From the NCBI GenBank assembly GCA_023391535.1, contig JAEWAU010000044.1, positions 9,964 to 73,963 of the forward strand: DNA of 64,000 bases, written 5' to 3'. The translations under genes and the position numbers were made by a program. The notes below the pieces were generated by a model. That model saw nothing but the letters and a program-made list of their open reading frames with translations. It searched no databases and was not told the DNA's origin. This document shows positions 17,717-26,774 of the stretch, one piece after another. The stretch comes from Bacillota bacterium. GTDB taxonomy: Bacteria; Bacillota; Clostridia; Oscillospirales; Ethanoligenentaceae. Each line of letters starts with the position of its first letter. Positions within the stretch are counted from its first letter, which is position 1.

Positions 17717-17841
17717 CCCTTTACGTAAATTTTACCCGGGCGTGACGTTTGCGGGTGGAAGAACGGGCCGCTTTTTTCTATACTGAAAGCCGGGTTGTCC
17801 GAAGAAAGACAGCGCCGGGTATTCCGGCGGGAGGAGCGGCT

Positions 17842-19182
17842 ATGGAAGCGGAAGCGGAACTGGAGACGACCGGTGCGGCCGGTGCGGCCGGTGCGGCCGG
17901 CGGGGAAAACCCGGGGCGGATGCGGAAGGCGCGGGGCGCCGTGCCGAAGCTCACGCGCACGGAATGGGGCTGGGCGTACTACGACGTGGCGTTTTCGGCC
18001 TTCGCCATTCTTTCCACCGCGTTTTTGCCCATCCAGCTCAAGCTGGAAGGGGCCGAGGCGGGGCTTGGAAACGCCGTTACCACGGCGCAGTGGGGATACG
18101 TGCAGTCGTTTTCCACGCTGCTGCTGGCGCTGCTGGCCCCGCTGCTCGGCGCCGTGGCGGATTTCAAGGGCAAAAAGAAGATCGTGTTCGGCGTGTTCTT
18201 CGTTCTGGGCATCGGGTCGCTTGCCCTGATGCTGGCGGCGGGCAACTACTACGTGCTGCTCGCGGCCAACTTCATCTGCGCCGTGGGCTATTCCGGCACC
18301 AACCTTGTGTACGACGCCTACCTCGTGGATGTCACCGAGCCCAAACGCATGAACCTGGTTTCCTCCATGGGCTTCGCCGCAGGCTACGCGGGCCGCTGCC
18401 TGCCGTATCTGGCGGGCATTGTGCTTTACGCCGTGCAGCCGCTGGGCATGGGGGCGCTCGGCGCCATCCGGTGCTCCATCGGCATCACGCTGCTGTGGTG
18501 GGCGGGCTTTTCCATTCCGTTTTTTGGGCGCGTGAAACAGCGCTTCGGCAGCGGCGAGCGGCCCCGCCGCCTCATCGCCGCCTCGTTTTCCAATATGCTG
18601 CGCACGCTGCGCGCCATAGCGAAAGACCGCGACATGGCGCTTTTCCTGCTCGCCTATTTCTTCTATATCGACGGCGTGAACACGCTCATCTCCATGAGCT
18701 CCGATTTCGGCTACGACGTGGGCGTTTCCGTCACCACCATGGCGTTGGCGCTGCTGGCCACCCAGATCATCGCCGCGCCCTCGGTGCTGGTGTTCGAGCG
18801 CCTCGCGCGCCGCTTCACCACCAAAAACGTGATTCTGATCACCGTGTGCTGTTTCGCGGCCATCTGCGCCTACGCGCTCGTGCTGCGCCAGAGCTGGCAG
18901 TTCTGGGTGCTGGCCGTGTCAACTGGGCTGGTGCTGGGCGCCGTGCAGGCCCTCTCGCGCGCCTACTTTGCGCGCATGATTCCGGACAGCGACCGCAGCA
19001 ACGAGTATTTCGGCTTTTTCAACGTCCTCGCGCGGTATTCCTCCGTGCTCGGCCCGCTGATGATCGCGGCGTTCACGATGGGAACGGGCAGCTCGCGCTA
19101 CGGCGTGGCGAGCATCGTGCTGCTGTTCGCCTTGGGCTTTGCGCTGCTTACGCGCGTGCGCAACCTCGACCGTGCCGCCTGA
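17842..19182 (+). CDS. MFS transporter, UMF1/Atg22-like
   Basis: A 446-residue major facilitator protein with about 12 hydrophobic helices. WGWAYYDVAFSAFAILSTAFLP at the start, and a loop between helices 2 and 3 with GAVADFKGKKK, are typical of the UMF1 (vacuole effluxer Atg22-like) branch. The ATG at 17842 has GGGAGGAG six bases upstream; a longer frame from 17749 has no ribosome binding site. The N-terminus has a tandem Gly-Ala-Ala repeat encoded by repeated GGTGCGGCC units. Substrate unknown. It is followed by a perfect terminator. Confidence 0.8.
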   Translation: MEAEAELETTGAAGAAGAAGGENPGRMRKARGAVPKLTRTEWGWAYYDVAFSAFAILSTAFLPIQLKLEGAEAGLGNAVTTAQWGYVQSFSTLLLALLAPLLGAVADFKGKKKIVFGVFFVLGIGSLALMLAAGNYYVLLAANFICAVGYSGTNLVYDAYLVDVTEPKRMNLVSSMGFAAGYAGRCLPYLAGIVLYAVQPLGMGALGAIRCSIGITLLWWAGFSIPFFGRVKQRFGSGERPRRLIAASFSNMLRTLRAIAKDRDMALFLLAYFFYIDGVNTLISMSSDFGYDVGVSVTTMALALLATQIIAAPSVLVFERLARRFTTKNVILITVCCFAAICAYALVLRQSWQFWVLAVSTGLVLGAVQALSRAYFARMIPDSDRSNEYFGFFNVLARYSSVLGPLMIAAFTMGTGSSRYGVASIVLLFALGFALLTRVRNLDRAA

Positions 19183-19215
19183 CGCGCGTCGGCCGCAAAT
19201 ATCGCCTTTTTCCGC

Positions 19216-19245
19216 GGCGGGCGCCAGACTGCGCCCGCCTTTTTT
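19216..19245 (+). terminator. Intrinsic terminator after MFS gene
   Basis: Perfect 9-bp GC arms (19216-19224 and 19231-19239), 6-nt loop, six T (19240-19245). Confidence 0.9.
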
Positions 19246-19387
19246 GCGCGGATTCCGCGCCGCCCGTGCGGGAGGGGGCTGTAAAACGGGGGCGCGGGGT
19301 GTATAATAATGCCTGCGGCTACAAAAATGCGAAACGGACGCGCGCCATGCCCTTTGCGGCGGGCGCGGGCGGCGCCGCGGCGAAAGG

Positions 19388-20710
19388 ATGGGCAAAAACC
19401 CGATGGAACAAAAGGAAACCGGCGCTTCGCAGGAGCGGAGGGCCGTGCTGGCGGGCGTGTGCCTCTCGGACGGGGAGGCTTCCGGCGCGCAGGGCTTCGA
19501 AGCCTCGATGCGGGAGCTTGCGAGCCTCGCGGAGGCCTGCGGGCTGGAGCCGGCGCACACCGTTACGCAAAATCTCGATAAGGTGAACATCGCCACCTAT
19601 ATGGGCCCCGGCAAGGTGGAGGAGCTGGCCGCCGCCGTGCGCGGAGCGGGCGCCTCCTGCGTGATCTTCAACGACGAGCTGACCCCTTCGCAGACGCGCA
19701 ACCTTGCGGACGCGCTCCACTGCGAGGTGCGCGACCGCACGATGCTCATCCTCGATATCTTCGCCTCGCGCGCGCGCACCACGGAGGCCCGGCTGCAGGT
19801 GGAGGTGGCGAACCTCCAATACATGCTGCCGCGCCTGACGGGCCTCAAAAAATCGCTGGAGCAGCAGACGGGCGGCGTGGGCACCACCAACCGCGGCTCG
19901 GGCGAGAAACAGCTCGAGCTGAACCGCCGGCAGATTCAGGACCGCATCCATTCGCTCGAAAGCGAGCTTGCGCAGCTCGTGGGCCAGCGGCAGCAGCAGC
20001 GCCGCCGCCGCCGGAAGGCCGGCGTGCCCGTGGCGGCGCTGGTGGGCTATACCAACGCCGGGAAATCCACGCTGCTCAACGCCCTGCTCGAGCGCGCGGG
20101 CGCCCCGGACGAAAAACGCGTGCTCGAAAAGGATATGCTGTTCGCCACGCTGGAAACCTCGGTGCGGCGCATCGTGCTGCCCGATAAGCTCGAGTTTCTG
20201 CTCACCGACACCGTGGGCTTTATCGACCGCCTGCCGCACCATCTGGTGAAGGCGTTCCGCTCCACGCTCGAGGAGGTGGCCGAAGCCGACCTGCTCATCC
20301 AGGTGGTGGATTGCTCCCAGGCAGGCTACCGCGAGCAGATGGACGTGACGCGCGAAACGCTGCGCGAGCTGGGCGCGGAGGACGTGCCCATGCTCGTGGC
20401 TTACAACAAGGCCGACCGGGCGGATATCCGCCCCTTCGTGCGGGAAGGCGAAGGCGTGATTCTTTCGGCCCGCACCGGGGAGGGGCTCGACGAGCTGCTG
20501 GCGCTCTGCCGCGCGCGGCTGTTCGGGGACCTCGTGCGCTGCGCGCTGCTCATTCCCTACGCCGAAAGCGCCGCGGTCGATTATCTCAACCGCAACGCGC
20601 GCGTGATCTCGGCGGAATACCGGCCGGAGGGCACGCGGCTTTTGCTCGAATGCGCGCGGAGGGACTTCGAGCGTCTGCGGCGCTTCGCCGTGGAAGAGAA
20701 TCCTTCCTGA
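19388..20710 (+). CDS. hflX: Ribosome-associated GTPase HflX
   Basis: A 440-residue HflX. The N-terminal domain (NIATYMGPGKVEEL, NDELTPSQTRNL, RDRTMLILDIFASRARTTEARLQVE) is followed by TGGVGTTNRGSGEKQLELNRR and a coiled coil. The G domain has G1 GYTNAGKSTLLN, G3 DTVGFIDRLPHHLV and G4 NKAD. HflX binds 50S subunits and splits stalled ribosomes under stress. The start lies five bases after GAAAGG. No downstream partner on this strand before the AbrB gene. Confidence 0.93.
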   Translation: MGKNPMEQKETGASQERRAVLAGVCLSDGEASGAQGFEASMRELASLAEACGLEPAHTVTQNLDKVNIATYMGPGKVEELAAAVRGAGASCVIFNDELTPSQTRNLADALHCEVRDRTMLILDIFASRARTTEARLQVEVANLQYMLPRLTGLKKSLEQQTGGVGTTNRGSGEKQLELNRRQIQDRIHSLESELAQLVGQRQQQRRRRRKAGVPVAALVGYTNAGKSTLLNALLERAGAPDEKRVLEKDMLFATLETSVRRIVLPDKLEFLLTDTVGFIDRLPHHLVKAFRSTLEEVAEADLLIQVVDCSQAGYREQMDVTRETLRELGAEDVPMLVAYNKADRADIRPFVREGEGVILSARTGEGLDELLALCRARLFGDLVRCALLIPYAESAAVDYLNRNARVISAEYRPEGTRLLLECARRDFERLRRFAVEENPS

Positions 20711-20942
20711 ACAGGAATTTAGAAGGGGAAAAGAACGAATTCTTCGTGGAAAAGGCCTTTTCAGCGCCTTTCCGCGGGGAAATTTTCGTCCTATTTGAAA
20801 GAGAAATTCGGATAATTGGCTGCGCGGGCTGTTCAAACGGCGCGAAATAAGGTAAAATAAAAAAAAGAAATCGGAACGTCCGCCGTAAAGGGACAAAATT
20901 GCCCCTGGGATATGCGCCGCGGGGCAGGAAAAGAGGAGTTCC

Positions 20943-21200
20943 ATGAAGTCGTCCGGGATCGTTCGCAGAATGGATATGCTGGGCAGAATCGTCGTTCCAA
21001 AGGAAACCCGCCAGAAACTCAGTATCGACAACGGGGATTCGGTGGAATTTTACAGCGATAACGACTCCGTCTACATCAAAAAGTATTCGAGGGGCTGCCT
21101 GTTCTGCCACTCGATGGAGAACGTGCTCAACTACCACGGAAAGTATATCTGCGACAGCTGCCGTAAAGAACTTGCGGAGCTGGCCCCGAAACAGGACTGA
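20943..21200 (+). CDS. AbrB/SpoVT-like transcription regulator with C-terminal zinc ribbon
   Basis: An 85-residue protein. Residues 1-48 form an AbrB/MazE swapped-hairpin DNA-binding domain (GIVRRMDMLGRIVVPKETRQ, DSVEFYSDNDSVYIKKY). A small Cys4 module follows: Cys52, Cys55, Cys70, Cys73. The ATG has AGAGG just upstream. This layout is common in Clostridia, where such proteins act as transition-state regulators; its targets are unknown. It ends just before a bidirectional terminator shared with fba. Confidence 0.85.
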   Translation: MKSSGIVRRMDMLGRIVVPKETRQKLSIDNGDSVEFYSDNDSVYIKKYSRGCLFCHSMENVLNYHGKYICDSCRKELAELAPKQD

Positions 21201-21212
21201 TACGCCCGCAGC

Positions 21213-21250
21213 AAAAAAACGGCCCTTCCCCCGGAGGGAAGGGCCGTTTT
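21213..21250. terminator. Bidirectional terminator between the AbrB gene and fba
   Basis: Perfect 12-bp arms (21219-21230 and 21236-21247), 5-nt loop, flanked by an A run on the left and a T run on the right, so it can act on both converging genes. Confidence 0.9.
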
Positions 21251-21265
21251 GCCGTGCGCCGATTG

Positions 21266-22297
21266 TTATTTGCGGAGGGTTTTGCCCACGGAATTGAGAT
21301 CCTGGCAGGCTTCGATAACGCGCTTGGCCATGCCTTTTTCGCCGGCCTTGAGGTAGGAGCGGGGGTCGTAGACCTTCTTGTTGCCCACTTCGCCGTCGAT
21401 CTTGAGCACGCCGTCGTAGTTTTTGAACATGTGGTCCGCGATGGGGCGCGTGAACGCGTACTGGGTATCCGTATCCACGTTCATCTTCACGCAGCCGTAA
21501 TCCAGCGTTTCGCGGATATCCGCCTTTTCGGAGCCGGAGCCGCCGTGGAACACGAACAGATAGTGCGCGTCCTCGCCGTATTTGGCCTTGAGGGCGGTTT
21601 GGCCGTCGCGCAGAACCGTGGGGCGCAGCTTGACGTTGCCCGGCTTGTATACGCCGTGCACGTTGCCGAAGGTGGCCGCCAGCATAAAGGTGGCGTCGGG
21701 CACGCTGCGGAGCGCTTCGTACAGGCGGAGCATATCCTCCGGCGTGGAGTAGAGCTTTTCGTTGGCTACGCCGGAGTTGTTCTCGCCGTCTTCCTCGCCG
21801 CCCACGACGCCCGCTTCCACTTCGAGAATGATCTGATTCTTCGCGCATTTTTTGATGAGGTCGCCCGCGATCTCGATGTTCTTGGAGAGCGGGATATCCG
21901 AGCCGTCGAACATATGGCTGGAGAACAGGTTGGATTCGCCGCGCGCGCGCCGCTTTTCGGTTTCCTCAATGAGCGGCAGCACGAACGATTCGAGCTTGCT
22001 CGCCTTGCAGTGGTCGGTATGCAGGGCCACGAAAATGTTGTAGCGGTCCGCCACGCGGCGGACGTGCTCGGCAAGGGTCATGGCGCCCAGAGCCATATCC
22101 TTCACGGCGTTGCCCGAGGCAAACTCGCCGCCGCCGGTGGAAACCTGTACGATGCCGTCGGATTCCGCTTCCGCAAGGCCTTCGAGCACCGCGTTTGCCG
22201 TTTCCATCGAGGAAACGTTGAACGCCGGGTAGGCATAATGGTTTTTGTAGGCTGTTTCCAGCATGGTTTTGTACTGGTCGTAGTTTACTACCGGCAT
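21266..22297 (-). CDS. fba: Class II fructose-bisphosphate aldolase
   Basis: A 343-residue zinc aldolase of the long FbaA type, which interconverts fructose 1,6-bisphosphate with DHAP and glyceraldehyde 3-phosphate. Metal ligands lie in ALHTDHCKASKLE, ILEVEAGVVGGEEDG and ATFGNVHGVY; the phosphate-binding FHGGSGS and the NVDTDTQYAFTRP motif are present. The start MPVVNYDQYK at 22297 has TGGAG upstream. It would also consume the product of the 1-phosphofructokinase encoded on the island at 48.5 kb. An extended -10 (TGGTATAAT, 22390-22395) lies about 90 bp upstream. Confidence 0.93.
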   Translation of the reverse strand: MPVVNYDQYKTMLETAYKNHYAYPAFNVSSMETANAVLEGLAEAESDGIVQVSTGGGEFASGNAVKDMALGAMTLAEHVRRVADRYNIFVALHTDHCKASKLESFVLPLIEETEKRRARGESNLFSSHMFDGSDIPLSKNIEIAGDLIKKCAKNQIILEVEAGVVGGEEDGENNSGVANEKLYSTPEDMLRLYEALRSVPDATFMLAATFGNVHGVYKPGNVKLRPTVLRDGQTALKAKYGEDAHYLFVFHGGSGSEKADIRETLDYGCVKMNVDTDTQYAFTRPIADHMFKNYDGVLKIDGEVGNKKVYDPRSYLKAGEKGMAKRVIEACQDLNSVGKTLRK

Positions 22298-22501
22298 GTT
22301 GAGCACTCCATTTCTGTTTTGTCGTTTCCGGCGGGGACGCGGCAAAAGCCTGCGGCCGCCACCCTGTTCTTTTTTTAACAACTGCATTTATTATACCATG
22401 ATTCCGCGCGTTCTGGAAGCCCCGGCGAAAAAAGCGCGCCGCCGCGCGGCGCGCGCGGGGCGCCTGCAAAAGCCGGAAACCAGCCGCCCGCCGCGTGTGA
22501 T

Positions 22502-22530
22502 TTGACGCGGAAACGGCGGGATATTATAAT
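22502..22530 (+). promoter_or_regulatory. Promoter of the ogg-polA gene cluster
   Basis: TTGACG (22502-22507), 17-bp spacer, TATAAT (22525-22530), about 50 bp before the ogg start. Confidence 0.75.
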
Positions 22531-22586
22531 AAGATAAAACAAACGCGGGGCGCGGAGGGACGCGCGGAAAGGGACGCCGCAAAGCG

Positions 22587-23489
22587 ATGGGGATGCAGGA
22601 GATCGGCCGGGTTCCGGCTGCGGTTTTCGACCCGGAGGCCACGTTCGGCTGCGGGCAGTGTTTCCGGTGGGAAAAGCGGGAGGGCGCCTGGCGCGGCGTG
22701 GCGTTCGGGCGCGCGCGTTCGGTGCGCGCGCGGGGCGGGGAGATCCTGTTCGAGCGCGAGGGGGCCGCTCCCGGCGAATTCGAAGCCGTATGGGCGCCCT
22801 ACTTCGACCTTGGGCGCGATTACGACAGCGTTCGGAACGCGCTTTCGGGCGACGCCGCGCTGCGGCGGGCCGTGGCGTTCGCGCCGGGGCTGCGCATTCT
22901 GCGGCAGGAGCCGTGGGAGGCGCTGTGCTCGTTCCTGTTTTCGCAAAACAACAACATCCCGCGCATCCGGGGCATTGTGGAGCGGCTGTGCAGGGAATTC
23001 GGCGAGCCGCTTCCGGGCGGAGAGTATGCGTTCCCAACGCCCGGGCGGCTGGCGGCGCTTTCGCCCGAAGCGCTGGCCCCGCTGCGCAGCGGCTACCGCG
23101 CCGGGTATGTGCTCGACGCGGCGCAAAAGGTGGCTTCCGGCGCGCTCAACCTCGACGCGCTGCGCACGCTGCCGCTCGACGAGGCCCGCGCGCGGCTCAT
23201 GCTCGTTCGGGGCGTAGGCCCCAAGGTGGCGGATTGCGCCCTGCTGTTCGGCTGCGGGCGGCTCGACGCTTTCCCTGTGGACGTATGGGTGCGGCGCGTG
23301 CTGGCGCGGTGGTATCCGCGCGGCTTCCCGGAGGAGCTGCGGCCGCTCGGGGGAATCGCCCAGCAGTTTCTGTTCCATTACGCGCGCTGCGCCGGGCTGG
23401 ACTTCGGCTGCGAGCCGGACGGCGGCTGTGAACAGGACGGCGGCTGCGAGCCGGAAGCCGGCGCGAAACGCGGAAAACAGACGGCCTGA
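22587..23489 (+). CDS. ogg: 8-oxoguanine DNA glycosylase (OGG1 type)
   Basis: A 300-residue bifunctional glycosylase/AP lyase for 8-oxoguanine. The N-terminal OGG domain has FGCGQCFRWEK. The helix-hairpin-helix motif LVRGVGPKVADCALL supplies the catalytic Lys213, and Asp232 follows in AFPVDVWV. SQNNNIPRI is also typical. The C-terminus ends in three near-identical CEPDGG-like hexapeptides from 18-bp DNA repeats, not part of the enzyme core. It is first in a run with polA, 35 bp away, consistent with DNA repair. Confidence 0.88.
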   Translation: MGMQEIGRVPAAVFDPEATFGCGQCFRWEKREGAWRGVAFGRARSVRARGGEILFEREGAAPGEFEAVWAPYFDLGRDYDSVRNALSGDAALRRAVAFAPGLRILRQEPWEALCSFLFSQNNNIPRIRGIVERLCREFGEPLPGGEYAFPTPGRLAALSPEALAPLRSGYRAGYVLDAAQKVASGALNLDALRTLPLDEARARLMLVRGVGPKVADCALLFGCGRLDAFPVDVWVRRVLARWYPRGFPEELRPLGGIAQQFLFHYARCAGLDFGCEPDGGCEQDGGCEPEAGAKRGKQTA

Positions 23490-23524
23490 ACGCGGCGAAG
23501 CGGAAAGGAAGAATCGAAACGCCC

Positions 23525-26167
23525 ATGAAACTTCTTGTTTTGGACGGCAACAGCATCCTCAACCGGGCCTTTTACGGCATCCGCGTGCTCACGACGCGCG
23601 ACGGCCAGTTCACCAACGGGGTCTACGGCTTTGCGAACATCCTGTTCAAGCTGCTGGACGAAACGGCCCCGGACGCGGTGGCCGTGGCGTTCGACGTGCA
23701 CGCGCCCACCTTCCGCCATAAGCGTTACGACGCCTACAAGGCGGGCCGCAGGCCCATGCCCGACGAGCTGCGCCCGCAGATGCCGCTTTTAAAGGAGCTG
23801 CTCGACAAGCTCGGCTATGTGCGGCTGGAGGCCGAAGGCTGGGAGGCCGACGACATTCTGGGCACGCAGGCGCGCGCCTGCGCGGCGCGCGGGGATACCT
23901 GCATCATCGCCACCGGCGACCGCGACAGCCTCCAGCTCGTGGGCCCCGCCACCACCGTGCTGCTGGCCGGCACCAAAGCCGGGCGGCCCGAAACCACGGT
24001 CTATAATCTCGAAGCCATCCGGGAAGCCTACGGCGTGGAGCCGCGCGCGCTCATCGAGGTGAAGGCCCTGATGGGCGACAGCTCCGACAACATCCCCGGC
24101 GTGGCGGGCGTGGGCGAAAAAACGGCGCTCATGCTCATTCAGAAGTACGGCACCGTGGAGCAGATCTACGGGAACCTGCCGGAGCTGGAAATCCGCGATT
24201 CGCTGCGCAAAAAACTCGAGGCGGGGCGCGAGAGCGCCGCGCTCAGCCGGGAGCTTGCCGAAATCCACACCGACGCGCCCGTGGAAACCGAAATCGAAAA
24301 GCTGCGCCCGCGCGCGTGCGACCGCGAGGGGCTCATCCGGCTGCTCACAAAGCTCGAATTTTACAAGCTCATCGAGCGTCTGGGCCTTTCCGGCCCGGCG
24401 CCGGAACCCGCCGCGCCCGCCGAAGGCGCGGAAAAGCAGGGGACCGTGCGCGCGGCGGCCGACGCGGAAGCGGTGTGCGCGCGGGCGCGCGGCGAGGGCG
24501 AGGCGGTTTTCTGCCTGGAGGGCGCCGGGGAACCGGGGGCGGGCGCGTTCGGCTCCGTTGCCTTCGCGTTTGAAGACGGCGTGGAGCTGCTGCTGCCGGG
24601 CGAAACGGCGGGCATGGACGAGGCGCTGCGCGCGCTGCTGGCGGATGCTTCCGTGAAAAAGCGCACACACGACCTCAAACAGGCCTATGCCTCCTGCCGC
24701 GCCGCGGGCACGGAGCTTGCGGCGGCGGGGGAGCGCGCGGTTTTCGACACGCTGCTCGCGGGCTACGTGCTCGACCCGCTTTCCTCGGGCTACGAGCCTT
24801 CGCGCCTGTGCGACGCGATGGGCGTTCCCGTTCCCGCGCCCGCCGTGCCGGAAGGTCTGCCCGAAAAGGCCGGGGCGCTCGCGCGCCGCGCCGCCGCCGT
24901 GCGCGCCGTGTGGGAGAAGCTCGCCGAAAAGATCGCGCGCAACGGGCAGGAAAAGCTGCTCTACGAAGTGGAGCTGCCGCTGTGCCGCGTGCTGGCGGAT
25001 ATGGAGGCCGAGGGCTTTGCGGTGGACGCCGAGGGCATCCGGAGCTTCGGGGAGGAGCTCGGGCGCAAGCTCGAAGGCATTGAGCGCGGCATCTACGACG
25101 CCGTGGGCTACGAATTCAACCTCAATTCCCCCAAGCAGCTCGGCGAGGCGCTGTTCGATAAATTGGGCCTGCCGCCCAAACGCAAAACCAAAACGGGCTA
25201 TTCCACCGACGCCGACGTGCTCGAATCGCTGCGCGGCTACCATCCGGTGGTGGACGGCCTGCTCGAATACCGCCAGCTTTCTAAGCTCAAATCCACCTAC
25301 ACCGACGGGCTTTTGAAGGTCATCGCGCCGGACGGGCGCATCCACTCGAGCTTCAACCAGGTGGAAACGCGCACGGGGCGCATCAGCTCCACGGAGCCGA
25401 ACCTCCAGAACATCCCGGTGCGCTCCGAGGTGGGGCGCGAGTTGCGCCGCTTCTTCGTAGCCAAGCCCGGCTGCGTGCTCGTGGACGCCGACTATTCCCA
25501 GATCGAGCTGCGCATCCTCGCCCACATCGCGGACGACAAGGCCATGCGCGACGCGTTCAACAACCATGTGGATATTCACGCGCTCACGGCGTCGCAGGTG
25601 TTCCGTGTCCCGCTCGAGCTGGTGACGCCGCTCATGCGCTCGCGCGCCAAGGCCGTGAATTTCGGCATCGTCTACGGCATCGGGGCGTTTTCGCTCTCGC
25701 AGGATATCGGGGTAACGGTGCGCGAGGCGGACAGCTATATCAAGGGCTACCTCGCAACGTTCTCGGGCGTGCGGGATTACATGGAGCGCGTCATCCGCGA
25801 GGCGCACGAGAAGGGCTATGTGGAAACGCTGCTGGGGCGCCGCCGCGCGCTGCCGGAGCTTTCCTCCGGCAATCGCAACACGCGCAATTTCGGCGAACGC
25901 GTGGCGCGCAACACGCCCATTCAGGGCACCGCCGCCGATATCATCAAAATCGCCATGATCCGCGTGCAGGAGCGCCTGCGCCGCGAAAACCTGCGCGCGC
26001 GGCTGATTCTGCAGGTGCACGACGAACTCATCGTGGAAGCGCCGGACGACGAGGCCGTGCAGGCCATGCTGATTCTGCGCGAGGAGATGGAGGGCGCGAT
26101 GCCGCTTTCCGTAAAGCTCGAAGCCGACGTCCACTGCGGCGCAACGTGGTTTGCCGCCAAAGGCTGA
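23525..26167 (+). CDS. polA: DNA polymerase I
   Basis: An 880-residue family A polymerase for gap filling and primer removal. The 5' nuclease domain (about residues 1-290) has LLVLDGNSILNRAFYG, EAEGWEADDILGT and GDSSDNIPGVAGVGEKTA. The middle 3'-5' exonuclease-like domain has lost the acidic metal ligands (VFCLEGAGEPG in place of the usual DTE), so proofreading is probably absent, as in Bacillus polymerases. The polymerase domain has VDADYSQIELRILAH, RSRAKAVNFGIVYGIGAFSLS and LILQVHDELIVEAP. It starts 35 bp after ogg. Confidence 0.95.
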   Translation: MKLLVLDGNSILNRAFYGIRVLTTRDGQFTNGVYGFANILFKLLDETAPDAVAVAFDVHAPTFRHKRYDAYKAGRRPMPDELRPQMPLLKELLDKLGYVRLEAEGWEADDILGTQARACAARGDTCIIATGDRDSLQLVGPATTVLLAGTKAGRPETTVYNLEAIREAYGVEPRALIEVKALMGDSSDNIPGVAGVGEKTALMLIQKYGTVEQIYGNLPELEIRDSLRKKLEAGRESAALSRELAEIHTDAPVETEIEKLRPRACDREGLIRLLTKLEFYKLIERLGLSGPAPEPAAPAEGAEKQGTVRAAADAEAVCARARGEGEAVFCLEGAGEPGAGAFGSVAFAFEDGVELLLPGETAGMDEALRALLADASVKKRTHDLKQAYASCRAAGTELAAAGERAVFDTLLAGYVLDPLSSGYEPSRLCDAMGVPVPAPAVPEGLPEKAGALARRAAAVRAVWEKLAEKIARNGQEKLLYEVELPLCRVLADMEAEGFAVDAEGIRSFGEELGRKLEGIERGIYDAVGYEFNLNSPKQLGEALFDKLGLPPKRKTKTGYSTDADVLESLRGYHPVVDGLLEYRQLSKLKSTYTDGLLKVIAPDGRIHSSFNQVETRTGRISSTEPNLQNIPVRSEVGRELRRFFVAKPGCVLVDADYSQIELRILAHIADDKAMRDAFNNHVDIHALTASQVFRVPLELVTPLMRSRAKAVNFGIVYGIGAFSLSQDIGVTVREADSYIKGYLATFSGVRDYMERVIREAHEKGYVETLLGRRRALPELSSGNRNTRNFGERVARNTPIQGTAADIIKIAMIRVQERLRRENLRARLILQVHDELIVEAPDDEAVQAMLILREEMEGAMPLSVKLEADVHCGATWFAAKG

Positions 26168-26210
26168 CCTCCGGGCCGTGCACGTTTGCGCAGAAAGGTT
26201 TAGCCGTTTT

Positions 26211-26639
26211 ATGAAAACCATCCTGTTTGTATGCACCGGCAACACCTGCCGAAGCCCCATGGCGGCCGCTTTGTGCAATCTTCTGCTTGAGAGGAGCGGC
26301 GAAAACGGCATCCGCGCCGAGAGCGCGGGCCTTGCCGCCGCGCAGGGGGAACCCGCCGCCGCGAACGCCGTGCGGGCCGTGGCCGAGGCGGGCGGCGATC
26401 TTTCCGCCCACCGCGCGCGGCAGGTGACGCCGGAGCTTGTGGCGCGCAGCGCGGCCGTTTATGTGATGACCCCCGCGCACGCCGCCCTGCTCCAAAGCGC
26501 CTTTGCCGGCGCGGCGGGAAAAACGGCGCTGCTGGGCGCCGGAATCCCGGACCCGTTCGGCGGCGACCTTGCAACCTACCGGCGCTGCCGCGATGCCATC
26601 GCCGCCGCGCTGCGGGAGCTGCCCGAACTAAACCTGTAA
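26211..26639 (+). CDS. Low-molecular-weight protein phosphatase, probably protein-arginine phosphatase (YwlE-like)
   Basis: A 142-residue LMW phosphatase. The P-loop CTGNTCRSPM has the CX5R nucleophile pair. The Thr before the second Cys (NTCR rather than NICR) is the residue that gives Bacillus YwlE its preference for phosphoarginine over phosphotyrosine. The general acid Asp is in IPDPFGGDLATY. It starts 43 bp after polA. No McsB kinase is in the window, so the substrate class is inferred from that one residue. Confidence 0.75.
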   Translation: MKTILFVCTGNTCRSPMAAALCNLLLERSGENGIRAESAGLAAAQGEPAAANAVRAVAEAGGDLSAHRARQVTPELVARSAAVYVMTPAHAALLQSAFAGAAGKTALLGAGIPDPFGGDLATYRRCRDAIAAALRELPELNL

Positions 26640-26774
26640 AGGCGCGCGCCTTTTCATGCGAATATCCGGCTCAAAATCCGCGCCGTTTGCCCCAAACGGG
26701 CGTGCGGCTCCTACATAACGCGCGGCAGAAGTTTGCCGCAGACTGTTTTATTCAGAAAGGACTGGGAGATCCGA

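Noticed and set aside
22388..22500. GC-rich inverted repeats upstream of fba as a riboswitch
   Set aside because: Simple CG-run complementarity with no alternative structure or terminator; not distinguishable from base composition.
23789..26311. 840-codon open frame on the minus strand opposite polA
   Set aside because: It is the antisense shadow of a well-supported gene in GC-rich DNA, Arg/Gly/His-rich with no recognisable domain or ribosome binding site.
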